Below, in pieces: positions 26,206-34,898 of a DNA stretch of 52,976 bases; the stretch's first letter is position 1; each line of letters starts with the position of its first letter. Position numbers and translations under genes: made by a program. The notes beneath the pieces were generated by a model. The model ran no database searches, was not told where the DNA came from, and worked only from the letters and a program-made list of their open reading frames with translations. This DNA is from an uncultured bacterium (GTDB taxonomy: Bacteria; Vulcanimicrobiota; CADAWZ01), in NCBI GenBank assembly GCA_949288455.1, contig CASEKF010000042.1:1-52976 (forward strand), read 5' to 3'.

Positions 26206-26895
26206 ATGAAAGGCTTTTTTATAACTTTTGAAGGGATAGAAGGAGCGGGAAAAACGACTCAGGCTAAAGCTTTGAGCGAAGAATTGTTGAAATGCAATTT
26301 TCCCGTAGTTCTGACCAGAGAACCCGGAGGTTCGCCTGTCGGCGATAAAATAAGGAAAATTCTTGCGGATCCTGAAAACGATATAAGTCCTATGACCGAA
26401 TTTTTGCTTTATGCGGCGGCAAGAGCCGAGCATGCCGATAAACTTTTGAGGCCTTATCTTGAAGAAGGGTATGTCGTAATATCAGATAGGTTTATGGATT
26501 CTTCGGTAGCTTATCAGGCTTTTGCTCGCGAGCTTCCGTTGAGCTTTGTCGATGAAGTTAACTCCGAGGCGGCTTGGGAAATTTTTCCTGATTTGACTTT
26601 TTATTTGGATCTTACGCCCGAAGAGTCCGTAAAGAGAGTGAAACTTAGAAATGAAGAGATGGAATTGCTTCCGGAGAGACTTGAAAGAGAAAAAACTGTT
26701 TTTTTCAGGAAGGCGCGAGAAGGATATATGCATATTAGGAACAACGAGCCTGCCAGGTTTAGACTTATGGACGCTATGCTTCCGCCTGAAGAACTTCATA
26801 GAAAAATCGTCGATTCGGCTTTAAAAGAGCTGCGCAGAAGGGGCATCTATCCTGCCTCCGGAGTAAATCCGGAGACTGTGGGATTAAATTTTTAA
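26206..26895 (+). CDS. tmk: Thymidylate kinase
   Basis: This 229-residue enzyme phosphorylates dTMP to dTDP. The P-loop GIEGAGKTTQAK (about 10-21), the REPGGSPVGDKIR substrate loop, DRFMDSSVAYQAF (about 91-103) and the DLTPEES LID-adjacent segment are all present. The start is ATG 26206, with GGAGG 10-14 bases upstream (GGCTGGAGGATT). The next genes are a small protein, holB and ricT, the same order as Bacillus tmk-yaaQ-yaaR-holB-yaaT apart from the small gene. Confidence 0.95.
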   Translation: MKGFFITFEGIEGAGKTTQAKALSEELLKCNFPVVLTREPGGSPVGDKIRKILADPENDISPMTEFLLYAAARAEHADKLLRPYLEEGYVVISDRFMDSSVAYQAFARELPLSFVDEVNSEAAWEIFPDLTFYLDLTPEESVKRVKLRNEEMELLPERLEREKTVFFRKAREGYMHIRNNEPARFRLMDAMLPPEELHRKIVDSALKELRRRGIYPASGVNPETVGLNF

Positions 26896-26914
26896 CGAAC
26901 CGTTAAAAATTTAA
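26884..26914. repeat. 14-bp AT-rich palindrome over the tmk stop codon
   Basis: TTAAATTTTTAACG (26884-26897) and its exact complement (26901-26914) flank AAC. The stop TAA of tmk is inside the left arm. There is no T tract on the + strand after it, so intrinsic termination is doubtful. The hairpin could protect or process the 3' end. Confidence 0.6.
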
Positions 26915-26950
26915 AGTTAATAAAAATATATTTTTTTGGAGAATAGTTAA

Positions 26951-27268
26951 GTGTCCGGTGATTTTTTAAAAAAAAGTTTTATTTTTGCTTCTGAAGAAAG
27001 AAAACCATATGATTACAGATATATATCTTCTTTTCCTCAGGCAAGCGGAGTTTTGCAGATTGACGGAAGAATGGTCAGACTTATGGAAAGGGAATTGATT
27101 CGGACTGTAATATCTCTTCCTCCTTCCGAACAAGCGGTAAAATTGGATGCCGTTTCTATTTTTACGGGGAATAAGAGGTTTTTGAATACTATGTTTTATT
27201 CTAGACTTTCATCTTTTGCCGATTCCGCTAAATTATTTGTTTTTAAATCTATTTTTCGACAAAATTAA
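26951..27268 (+). CDS. Small protein of unknown function between tmk and holB (105 aa)
   Basis: This 105-residue protein starts at GTG 26951, with TGGAG ten bases upstream. I do not recognise the sequence, which ends in FVFKSIFRQN and contains a QIDGRMVRLMERELIRTVISLPPSEQAVKLDAV-like region, given here in parts: DGRMVRLMER and LPPSEQAVKLDAV. It sits where Bacillus has yaaQ and yaaR, but the sequence does not look like either. It lacks a signal or membrane segment. The gap to holB is 30 bp, so it is likely in the same operon. Confidence 0.6.
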   Translation: MSGDFLKKSFIFASEERKPYDYRYISSFPQASGVLQIDGRMVRLMERELIRTVISLPPSEQAVKLDAVSIFTGNKRFLNTMFYSRLSSFADSAKLFVFKSIFRQN

Positions 27269-27298
27269 TTTTGTTTGCGCTTTTGTAGAGGTCTTAAA

Positions 27299-28324
27299 AT
27301 GATAGACATATGTGGGCGCGACGATATGCTTGATTTATTGAGGAACTCTGCGCGGAAAGGCGCTCTTCCGGGAGTTCTTTTGTTTTTAGGGCAGCCCGGT
27401 TCCGGTAAGTTTTCAACCGCTCTGTGGCTAGCTTCCTTAGTGAATTGTCAGGCGGATGTCGGCAAACCTTGCGGAGAATGTATTTTATGCAGAAAAATTG
27501 AACGTTTAAATTCTCCTGATCTACTTATAGTTAGGCCTGATCCCGACACTTGGAATATCAAGCTGGAACAGGCCAGAGGCCTTGCCTCGGAGACATGTTT
27601 CGCTCCTATAGAAAGCGGTCGAAAAGTCTGCGTTATTAAAGATGCGGATAGAATGACGGAAGAAGCCTCTAACGCTCTTTTGAAGATCTTGGAAGAACCG
27701 CCTTCATATATGCTTTTTATCCTGACCGCGACAGATTCGTCCTTAATGCTCCCTACGGTAGTTTCAAGATGCTTTAGATTCCGGTTCAGCGATCTTTCTG
27801 ATAAGATTATAGCCGAGCGGCTTATCACAAACAGGCGATTGCCGCCTTCAGAAGCCGGAATCTTGTCGTCTATATCATGCGGAAGCCTGGGAACGGCTTT
27901 AGCTTTTGCCGATAATCCCGAAAAAATGAATCGTAGGATTAAATTAATGGAGCTTTTGACTGAACTTCATGTTATATCTTCTTTTTCTTTGTCTGTTAAA
28001 CTTGACGGACTTTGCGGTTCTCCATCCGATTTTATTTTTATTAAAAATATAATTTTGACTTGGCTGAGGGATTTGATATTGTCTAAGACTGGAGCAGACT
28101 TTGGTCGCTTTATTAATTACGATTTTGATTCAAGGTTGCGCGAACAGTCCGCAAACGTATCTTTTGAGTCTCTTAGAGAAATTGCCAGTTTTATGTTTGA
28201 AATTGGAAAAGCGTCAGAATATAACGTAAATCCCGTTTTTTGCGCCGATTGGCTTTTTCAGAAAATATGGCTTGTTTTTAGTTCCGGATTAGACTCCGGA
28301 AGAAAAGGCGAAATTTTTGGATAG
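27299..28324 (+). CDS. holB: DNA polymerase III clamp-loader subunit delta'
   Basis: This 341-residue protein is a clamp-loader AAA+ protein. The P-loop reads GQPGSGKFS, the zinc-binding cysteines are C50, C58, C61 and C64 (NC...CGECILC), and LLKILEEPP and the SRC arginine-finger motif (VVSRCFRF) are intact. The delta' subunit does not need a fully functional P-loop, so the change at its last position is not surprising. I chose ATG 27299, with AGAGG nine bases upstream, rather than an in-frame TTG at 27275. It sits between a small gene and ricT. Confidence 0.9.
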   Translation: MIDICGRDDMLDLLRNSARKGALPGVLLFLGQPGSGKFSTALWLASLVNCQADVGKPCGECILCRKIERLNSPDLLIVRPDPDTWNIKLEQARGLASETCFAPIESGRKVCVIKDADRMTEEASNALLKILEEPPSYMLFILTATDSSLMLPTVVSRCFRFRFSDLSDKIIAERLITNRRLPPSEAGILSSISCGSLGTALAFADNPEKMNRRIKLMELLTELHVISSFSLSVKLDGLCGSPSDFIFIKNIILTWLRDLILSKTGADFGRFINYDFDSRLREQSANVSFESLREIASFMFEIGKASEYNVNPVFCADWLFQKIWLVFSSGLDSGRKGEIFG

Positions 28325-28492
28325 ACTAGATTTCGAGCGTCGCGTATTTTAGTCTATTGCCATTTGCAAGCAATAGCCGCTCGTTTTATATAATTTTTCC
28401 GTTTAGTATTGTTTGTTAATTTTGAGAGTTTGTAAATTTTATGTCTTTGGCGAAGATATTTAGACGTAATTAGAGAAGGAATTTTGGTTGTT

Positions 28493-29860
28493 ATGCTACA
28501 AGTCGTTGGTGTCTCTTTTAGAAGAGCCGGCAAAATTTATTATTTTGATCCAAACGGTCTGCGTTTACGTAAAAACGAAAAAGTTTTAGTTGAAACCGCC
28601 AGAGGTTTGGAATTGGGATTTGTTTCAAAAGAGCTTGTCAATATTGACGAATCCGAATTTGAAGGAGAGTTAAAAAAAGTCGTAAGATCCGCTTCTCAAG
28701 AAGATTTTATAACGCGTTACAAAAAGAAATTGTCAGCTTACAGGGCTTTGAAAATCTGCAGAAGGAAAATCAAGGAGTATGGCCTTGACATGAAGCTTGT
28801 AGAAGTCGAATATGCATATGACGACAGCAAGATTATTTTTTATTTTAGCGCTGACGGACGAATTGATTTTAGAAATTTAGTTAGAGAATTAGCTCTTATC
28901 TTTAAGAAAAGAATAGAATTGCACCAGATAGGAGTTAGGGACGAAGCTAAAATTTTAGGAGCGATAGGACTTTGCGGACGCCCCGTATGCTGCAATTCGT
29001 TCATGCCTGAATTTGTTCCGGTATCGATAAAAATGGCTAAAGAACAAAGTCTTTCTCTTAATCCAGAACGTATCTCCGGAGTTTGCGGAAGATTTATGTG
29101 TTGTCTTAAACATGAGTATGATTTTTATCATGAATGCGCTAAGTTGTATCCTAAAGTAGGCGATGTCGTTGAAACTCCTCAAGGTTTTCTTAAGGTTTTA
29201 GAACAAAGAATCGCCAAAGGTTCCGTAGTTTTTGAGCGAGAAGATCAAGAACATGTCGAGTATAAACTTTCGGAATTGCCGGGATTTTCTATGATTTTTG
29301 AAGACTCCGGAAAGTTGCCCGAACATGCCGCCGGATTTTCCGAGAAAGTCCGCGAGCTTCCTAAGGAAGAAGTTCGCCTTGACGATACTGAATTAGAACC
29401 GGAAGGCGCAATTCGGGAACAGTCTGAAAAAGTCGACTCGGTTATCGCTTCCGTTTCAGAGGAAAAAACGGAAGAGCCGTCTGCGAAGCCTAAGGTTTCT
29501 AAGTTTCGTATTTTATCTTACGAAGAGGTCAGGATCGATCCGAGACAGGAACAGAAGGTTTCGGAAGAACATACGGACAAAAAGAAACGCGTGAAAATAA
29601 AGTTTTCGGCCGAGTTTATTAGCGGAAAAATTTCCGGGAGTTGGAACGGAGTTCCTTCCGCGTTTGGATCCGCCTCAGATAGCGCGAACGTTTCAGAGGA
29701 CGAGAATGCCGCCGGAGATTTTAATGGCTCCGGCGATTTAGAATTATCCAAAACTACGCGCAAAGCTAAAGAAAAACCTTATAAAAACAGAAAAAATAAG
29801 AAAACAAGGCGGCAAACCGGCGTTAAACAGGAGAAGAAAGATGACGTTGTCAGGACTTGA
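28493..29860 (+). CDS. ricT: RicT-like PSP1 domain protein
   Basis: This 455-residue protein has a PSP1 domain in the first 250 residues. It has the two conserved cysteine clusters GLCGRPVCC and GVCGRFMCC, and KMAKEQSLSLNPERISG between them. Its Bacillus relative YaaT/RicT belongs to the RicAFT complex that carries [4Fe-4S] clusters and promotes RNase Y-dependent RNA processing. Residues about 275-455 are a charged, low-complexity tail (Glu/Lys/Ser) ending in KNRKNKKTRRQ-type basic sequence, absent from the Bacillus protein. The ATG at 28493 is preferred over TTG 28484, which is only three bases from AAGGA. It overlaps the next gene by 20 bp. Confidence 0.88.
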   Translation: MLQVVGVSFRRAGKIYYFDPNGLRLRKNEKVLVETARGLELGFVSKELVNIDESEFEGELKKVVRSASQEDFITRYKKKLSAYRALKICRRKIKEYGLDMKLVEVEYAYDDSKIIFYFSADGRIDFRNLVRELALIFKKRIELHQIGVRDEAKILGAIGLCGRPVCCNSFMPEFVPVSIKMAKEQSLSLNPERISGVCGRFMCCLKHEYDFYHECAKLYPKVGDVVETPQGFLKVLEQRIAKGSVVFEREDQEHVEYKLSELPGFSMIFEDSGKLPEHAAGFSEKVRELPKEEVRLDDTELEPEGAIREQSEKVDSVIASVSEEKTEEPSAKPKVSKFRILSYEEVRIDPRQEQKVSEEHTDKKKRVKIKFSAEFISGKISGSWNGVPSAFGSASDSANVSEDENAAGDFNGSGDLELSKTTRKAKEKPYKNRKNKKTRRQTGVKQEKKDDVVRT

Positions 29861-31004
29861 CGTTTTAATTGAGAATAATTTTGACGTTTTAACGGGCTTG
29901 AACGTAGGTTTACTTGTTAATCAGGCTTCCGTAGATAAAAAATTGATTCATGCTGCGACATATTTTGCGTCTGCTTCTAATTTTCGTTTAAAAGCTCTTT
30001 TTGGACCTCAGCATGGGATAGACGGGCATACGCAAGATAATATGATAGAATGGCGGGGATATAAGGATATGAAATTCCAAGTTCCCGTTTACAGTCTTTA
30101 CGGAGACGTTAGAGAACCTTCTGACGCTATGCTGGAGGGATTAGACGCCGTAGCGATCGATTTGCCTGACGTTGGAGCAAGATATTATACTTTTCTATGG
30201 ACGTCTTTATTAACGCTTAAAAGGTGCTGCGAGCTTGGGATTAAAGTGGTGGTATTGGATCGGCCTAATCCTTTGAACGGCGTTTCGATCGAAGGGCCTC
30301 CGCTGCTGGAAGAATACAGGTCTTTCGTAGGATTGTATCCTATTCCCGTAAGACATGGTATGACTATCGGAGAGCTGCTGTTTATGATGTATATGGAGAT
30401 GGGACTTAAAGGCAGCCTGACCGTCGTTTCTATGAAAAATTGGCGAAGGCATATGTGGTTTGATCAAACCGGTCTTCCTTGGGTTCTCCCTTCGCCTAAT
30501 ATGCCGCATTTGGATACCGCTACGGTTTATCCCGGAATGTGCCTTCTCGAGGGAACTTGTTTATCTGAGGGGAGAGGAACTACCAGGCCGTTTGAGCTTT
30601 TTGGAGCCCCTTATATTGATTCTGGGGCTTTAGCCGAAGATTTAAAGAATATCGACGGTCTTATTTTTCGCCCGGCGTCTTTTCAGCCGACTTTTCAAAA
30701 ATTTGCGCAAGAACTTTGTTTTGGAGGCCAACTGCACGTTTATGACAGAGAATCTTTCGAGTCGGTGTTTACCGCTTTGAAAATTTTGGAATCCGTTTTA
30801 AAACGCTGGGGCAGCGATTTCAAATGGAAACGGCCGCCATACGAATACGAGTATGAAAAACTTCCTTTTGATATTTTAGCCGGTTCAGATAAAGTTAGAT
30901 CAGCTTTGGAAGCCGGAGCGAGCGCGGAAGATATAAGACGCTCTTGGATTTCATACGAAAGCGACTTCAGGCGTCGGAGACAGGATTTTCTTTTGTACGA
31001 ATAG
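29841..31004 (+). CDS. namZ: DUF1343 protein, NamZ-type exo-N-acetylmuramidase
   Basis: This 387-residue protein is of the DUF1343 family. Characterised members (NamZ of Tannerella and Bacillus YbbC) remove N-acetylmuramic acid from the non-reducing end of peptidoglycan fragments. Typical segments are GLNVGLLVNQASVD, FGPQHGIDGH, DLPDVGARYYTFLWT, VVVLDRPNPLNG and the PSPNMPHLDTA region. No signal peptide is visible, so it would act in the cytoplasm unless exported otherwise. It overlaps ricT by 20 bp and precedes MurU- and AmgK-like genes, a setting that supports MurNAc salvage. The specific activity is inferred. Confidence 0.85.
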   Translation: MTLSGLDVLIENNFDVLTGLNVGLLVNQASVDKKLIHAATYFASASNFRLKALFGPQHGIDGHTQDNMIEWRGYKDMKFQVPVYSLYGDVREPSDAMLEGLDAVAIDLPDVGARYYTFLWTSLLTLKRCCELGIKVVVLDRPNPLNGVSIEGPPLLEEYRSFVGLYPIPVRHGMTIGELLFMMYMEMGLKGSLTVVSMKNWRRHMWFDQTGLPWVLPSPNMPHLDTATVYPGMCLLEGTCLSEGRGTTRPFELFGAPYIDSGALAEDLKNIDGLIFRPASFQPTFQKFAQELCFGGQLHVYDRESFESVFTALKILESVLKRWGSDFKWKRPPYEYEYEKLPFDILAGSDKVRSALEAGASAEDIRRSWISYESDFRRRRQDFLLYE

Positions 31005-31010
31005 ACTTTT

Positions 31011-31034
31011 GCGGCTTTGCTCGGCCGCTTTTTT
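31011..31034 (+). terminator. Probable terminator after namZ
   Basis: GCGGC (31011-31015) and GCCGC (31024-31028) form a short GC stem with one extra wobble pair, followed by TTTTTTA. The stem is only five or six base pairs, so it may be partial and let some transcription through to murU. Confidence 0.5.
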
Positions 31035-31094
31035 ATTATTAATCGTTGTCATAAATGAAAAATTGTCTTAATCCTTAAAGGCGGGATTTATTTT

Positions 31095-31817
31095 ATGAAA
31101 GCTCTTATTTTATCCGCCGGTCTTGGCTCCAGGCTCAGACCGTTAACATTATCCGTTCCTAAACCTCTGGTTACGATAAATTCGAAGCCGACGATAGATT
31201 TTATTATAGATAGGCTTTTATCTGCGGGAGTAGACGAGTTCGCTTTTAACCTTCATTATCTTCCCGAACAGATCCAAAAGCATGTTTTGGCTCGTTTAGA
31301 GGGAAAAGCGTATTTTAAATTTGAAGAGACTCTTCTAGATACGGGAGGATCGATTGCGTCTTTTAAAAAATGGGCTTTAGAAGATAAGTTTTTAATCGTA
31401 CATAACGGAGATATTTTTACTACTCTTGACGTAAAGAGTTTGATCGACGAAATTGAGCGATGCGACGCGGTTTTGGGCCTTGTCGGCGGCAAACCTTCCG
31501 CGAACGTGCTTTTTAGACCCGGAGACGGCAAAATAGTCGATATGAGAGGAAAATTGAAGTATAGGAACGGAGACGCTCTTTTTCTTACTTTTAGCGGAGT
31601 AGCCGTATATTCTTCTTCTTTTATTAAGGCTATGCCTGAGGGACAATATTCCATAGTGGATTTTATTGTTGAAAAGATAGCCGATTCTTCCAAGAATATA
31701 CATGGAGTTTTTTTTGAAGACGTTTATTGGAGCGATATTGGGGATATGGAATCGCTTGAAAAAACAAGGAGAGACGTTGCGTATTATGATAAGACGGGAA
31801 ATTTTAAACGCTCTTGA
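31095..31817 (+). CDS. murU: Sugar-1-phosphate nucleotidyltransferase, MurU-like
   Basis: This is a 240-residue nucleotidyltransferase with the signature LSAGLGSRLRPLT...PKPLV at the N-terminus, DTGGSIASF and the metal-binding Asp in VHNGDIF. Size and the pairing with an AmgK-like kinase suggest MurU, which converts MurNAc-1-phosphate to UDP-MurNAc. Mannose-1-phosphate guanylyltransferase is the main alternative, since the two share these motifs. The gene overlaps the kinase start by 32 bp, which makes joint function likely. Confidence 0.78.
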   Translation: MKALILSAGLGSRLRPLTLSVPKPLVTINSKPTIDFIIDRLLSAGVDEFAFNLHYLPEQIQKHVLARLEGKAYFKFEETLLDTGGSIASFKKWALEDKFLIVHNGDIFTTLDVKSLIDEIERCDAVLGLVGGKPSANVLFRPGDGKIVDMRGKLKYRNGDALFLTFSGVAVYSSSFIKAMPEGQYSIVDFIVEKIADSSKNIHGVFFEDVYWSDIGDMESLEKTRRDVAYYDKTGNFKRS

Positions 31818-32757
31818 AGCGATGTTCGGAGGGAGAGCTTTTCAAATCGAGGAATTATGCGGCGGAGGCAGCGCGAGAAAATTTTATAGAGCGGCGTCTT
31901 CGGCAGTTTCTTTTGTCGCGTCTATATCCGAAGATTTGGAAGAGTTCGAGTTTTACTGCGAATTCGGCAGGTTTTTTGAAAAGAGCAAGGTTCCTGTTCC
32001 TCATTTTTACGAAGAATTTCATGAATTCGGCGCGGCGATTATGGAAGACGCGGGAGATATGTCTTTATATAAGGCGGCGCTGCAAAACGACAGAGGACAT
32101 AACTTGAATTTATATAAAAAAGTTCTTGACGAGCTTGCTCATTTTCAGACTATAGACGCTTCTAACTGCAAAAAGTTATTTGAAAGGATTTTCGACGAGT
32201 CGTCTTTCCTTTGGGAAAGTTCATATTTCGCTTCTTTTTTTCTTAAGGAGTATGCGGGAGTTAAGGCTATCCCTTCCGCCGTTTCCGCAGAGTTCGAACT
32301 CCTCGCTTCCTTGCTGGCAGATCTTCCTAAATTCCCGATGCATAGAGATTTTCAAAGTCAGAATATTTTTATCAGGAACGGTCGCGTAATATTTATTGAC
32401 TTTCAAGGCGCTCGTATGGGAAATCCTTTTTATGACGCGGCTTCTTTAATACAAGATCCTTACGTTTGCCTAGACTTTGAGTTAACCGAGGATCTAATTA
32501 GTTATTTTTATGCGCTTAGGAGCGCTGACTTATCTATTGACGAAAGAGACGCTAAGCGTTATTTTCTCCTTACTTCCGTCTCTCGTCTCATGCAGGCTTT
32601 GGGGGCTTATTCCAATTTAAGTAGAAATAAAGGGAAACCGTTATTTTCGCGTTATATAGCTCCTGCGCTTATGCGTTTAAATTTTGTTCTTTCTCAGGTT
32701 GAAGATCTGCCGGCGTTGCGCAATTTTATGTTAAACGTTGCCGATAGCGTTCTATAG
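31786..32757 (+). CDS. amgK: Sugar 1-kinase, AmgK-like (aminoglycoside phosphotransferase fold)
   Basis: This is a 323-residue protein of the aminoglycoside phosphotransferase fold. The catalytic loop HRDFQSQNIFI and the metal-binding IDFQGARMGNPFYDAASLIQDPY, read in two parts, are the particular form seen in AmgK, the anomeric N-acetylmuramate/N-acetylglucosamine kinase. AmgK and MurU together bypass de novo UDP-MurNAc synthesis. The ATG at 31786 has AAGGAGAG about 12 bases upstream; a reading from 31702 would lie almost entirely in murU. It is the last gene of the set, followed by a 270-bp gap. Confidence 0.82.
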   Translation: MIRREILNALEAMFGGRAFQIEELCGGGSARKFYRAASSAVSFVASISEDLEEFEFYCEFGRFFEKSKVPVPHFYEEFHEFGAAIMEDAGDMSLYKAALQNDRGHNLNLYKKVLDELAHFQTIDASNCKKLFERIFDESSFLWESSYFASFFLKEYAGVKAIPSAVSAEFELLASLLADLPKFPMHRDFQSQNIFIRNGRVIFIDFQGARMGNPFYDAASLIQDPYVCLDFELTEDLISYFYALRSADLSIDERDAKRYFLLTSVSRLMQALGAYSNLSRNKGKPLFSRYIAPALMRLNFVLSQVEDLPALRNFMLNVADSVL

Positions 32758-33027
32758 CGCGTTTTTATTGTCGCCGTATGGTCTTTATGCCGCTATACTC
32801 TTTAAGTAGGCCGTTAATTTTGCGCCGTCTCGATAAAATTAATCTTTAAGGTTTTCTCTTTGCTGACTCAGGGTCTTTAAAGGGGAAATTTTCTTTTTTA
32901 TCGAACAATACAAAAGAGACATATTTATCGTTATTGTCTCGTAGTTTGTAGAATTTTTTTCTAAAGATATTTTAACGTTTTATTTAATAAATTTTCAGAT
33001 TGTTTTTAATAATTTACGGAGGACGGT

Positions 33028-34683
33028 ATGTTAAAGAAAATTGCTGCTATTATTTTGCTTTCATGCTCTATGGGAGCTTCCGTATTCGCTCAATCTCAGG
33101 ACGTAAGCTCCGCGGTTAACGATCTATCCAGTAAAAGTGGAGCCGTAAGACAAAATGCGGTGATGACTTTGGGAAGCTCCAATGATAAAAGATATGCTTC
33201 CGATATAGAAAGGTTGGCCAGGGACAGCGATTCGGGGGTTCGTACGGCAGTTTGTTGGGCTTTAGGTCAATTTAAGTCTCCTTCAAGCGAGCAGATTCTT
33301 AACGTTTTAGCGAGAGATTCTCGTCCGGAAGTAAGACAAGCCGCCGTAAACGCGCTTGGAAATTATAAGAGCGTGGCGACAGGCGAAACTCTTTTGCGAG
33401 CTACTTACGATTCCGATATAAACGTTAAAAAGAGCGCTATTAATTCTTTAGCCAGAGTTAAATATCAGCTTGCCGGTTCAAGATTGTCTGCTTTGCTTTC
33501 GGATTCTGACGCGGACGTTAGAGCCGCGGCGGCGATAGCTATAAAGAGTATGAATTTCAACGCTCCTTCTTCTATGGTAGCGGCCGGCATGCGAGACGAG
33601 GATTCGAGAGTTCGCTCGGGATCGGCCGAAAATCTTGGAATAAGCGGAAATGAAGACGCTATATCCGTTATACTTCCGGGTTTGAAAGACCTCAATCCTT
33701 CCGTAAGAAAGAACGCGGCCGCGTCTCTTGGCAATACTAAAAGTCCAAAAACTATTCCGTATCTTATCGAAGCTATGTCGGATCATAATAAAGACGTTGG
33801 ATTAGCCGCTTCGGAATCCTTGTCTAAAGTTGGGGCGCCTGCCGTAGAGTCCATTGCCGAAACAATTGAAAAATCAGGAGTTGAAGTACAGGAATTATGC
33901 GTGAGGGCTCTTGCCGGAATGGGCGATTTGAACGTCGATTTATTGGAGTCTTATTCGAAGCGTCCCGAGATTAGAAATATTGCAATTTGGGGATTGGGCG
34001 AAACAAGATCGAAGCGAGCTTTTTCCGCTGTGCTCGACGGAATGAACGACGCTTCTCCCGAGATTAGACAGACTTCCGTAGAAGCTATGGGAAAACTTGG
34101 AACAGCCGTTATACCTGATTTAAAGGGAGCGTTAGAGGAAGCTCCGACTCAAGTAAGGGAATGTATAGCCAAGTCGCTTGGATATATGCCATATACGACT
34201 GAAAACGCAGATTTCTTAGTCTCTATCATGGCTGACGAAGAAGATACCGTAGCTGCGGAGGCTTCAGTGTCTCTTTCTCGTTTCGGAGAATATGTGCGTC
34301 CGCTTCTTCTTGATATGTTGAAATCAGACGATGAGATGCAAAGAACAGGCTCTATAAACGCTCTTGCCTTAATGGGCAAGGAGTCGACTCCGCAGTTGAG
34401 AGAATGTTTGAACGACAGAAGCGCGAAGGTTAGAGCAGGAGCCGCTTTAGGGCTTGGTCAAATGGGAGCCCAGGAAGCGGGTGACGAGATTATAACGCTG
34501 TTTGAGCAAGACAACGATCCGGACGTCAAGCAAGCTTGCGCTTGGACTATCGGCAAAATATGTTCTCCTTCGGATTATTTGATGCACAGGCTTGTTCTTG
34601 AAAAGACCAGGGCCGCCAGTAAAAATCAAACCGCTTTGCAGAGAACGATCGAAGAAACCATAGCTATTTTTGAAAATCAATAA
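33028..34683 (+). CDS. Exported HEAT-repeat protein
   Basis: This 551-residue protein has a Sec signal peptide (MLKKIAAIILLSCSMGASVFA, cleavage near AQS) followed by a string of about 15 HEAT/PBS-lyase-like repeats. Examples are SDADVRAAAAIAIKSM, LNPSVRKNAAASLGNT and ASPEIRQTSVEAMGKL. The repeats cover almost all of the mature protein. It should be a periplasmic or surface protein-binding solenoid. The start is ATG 33028, with GGAGG seven bases upstream. A strong terminator follows, then the moxR/Bat operon; a functional link is suggested by position only. Confidence 0.85.
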   Translation: MLKKIAAIILLSCSMGASVFAQSQDVSSAVNDLSSKSGAVRQNAVMTLGSSNDKRYASDIERLARDSDSGVRTAVCWALGQFKSPSSEQILNVLARDSRPEVRQAAVNALGNYKSVATGETLLRATYDSDINVKKSAINSLARVKYQLAGSRLSALLSDSDADVRAAAAIAIKSMNFNAPSSMVAAGMRDEDSRVRSGSAENLGISGNEDAISVILPGLKDLNPSVRKNAAASLGNTKSPKTIPYLIEAMSDHNKDVGLAASESLSKVGAPAVESIAETIEKSGVEVQELCVRALAGMGDLNVDLLESYSKRPEIRNIAIWGLGETRSKRAFSAVLDGMNDASPEIRQTSVEAMGKLGTAVIPDLKGALEEAPTQVRECIAKSLGYMPYTTENADFLVSIMADEEDTVAAEASVSLSRFGEYVRPLLLDMLKSDDEMQRTGSINALALMGKESTPQLRECLNDRSAKVRAGAALGLGQMGAQEAGDEIITLFEQDNDPDVKQACAWTIGKICSPSDYLMHRLVLEKTRAASKNQTALQRTIEETIAIFENQ

Positions 34684-34694
34684 TTTGACGCATT

Positions 34695-34757
34695 ATTTTC
34701 TGCGGAAAAAGTGGCCGAGAGAATCGGTCGTTTTTTCCGCAGAAAATATTTTTTTTT
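34695..34757 (+). terminator. Strong intrinsic terminator after the HEAT gene
   Basis: A 16-bp outer stem (34695-34710 with 34732-34747) is stacked on an inner stem GGCCGA/TCGGTC around GAGAA. It is followed by a T-rich tract (ATTTTTTTTTGTT). It ends the HEAT gene transcript 11 bp after the stop and isolates the moxR operon. Confidence 0.92.
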
Positions 34758-34803
34758 GTTGATATGCAATAAATTTCTAAAAAAAGCTTCTTTTTTTATG
34801 TTT

Positions 34804-34833
34804 TTGACAGTAAGGAACGGTATGGTTCATATT
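34804..34833 (+). promoter_or_regulatory. Possible promoter of the moxR-bat operon
   Basis: A consensus -35 box TTGACA (34804-34809) is followed 18 bp later by CATATT (34828-34833), which matches four of six -10 positions. It lies between the terminator at 34695-34757 and moxR, with a leader of about 60 bases. The -10 is weak. Confidence 0.5.
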
Positions 34834-34898
34834 AAAATTTATGAATAAAATTACGTCGATAGCTTATGTTTTATTAATAACAAAGATATGGAGCCGAT

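Noticed and set aside
27299-28324. The change at the end of the HolB P-loop as a loss-of-function mutation
   Set aside because: Delta' subunits commonly have a degenerate P-loop and do not need ATP hydrolysis; the arginine finger is intact.
28321-28390. Inverted repeats ATAGACTA/TAGTCTAT and ATTGC/GCAAT after holB as a terminator
   Set aside because: The loops are long or the stems short, and no T tract follows.
31702-31785. An N-terminal extension of the AmgK-like kinase
   Set aside because: The extra 28 codons lie entirely in murU, and the ATG at 31786 has a good ribosome-binding site.
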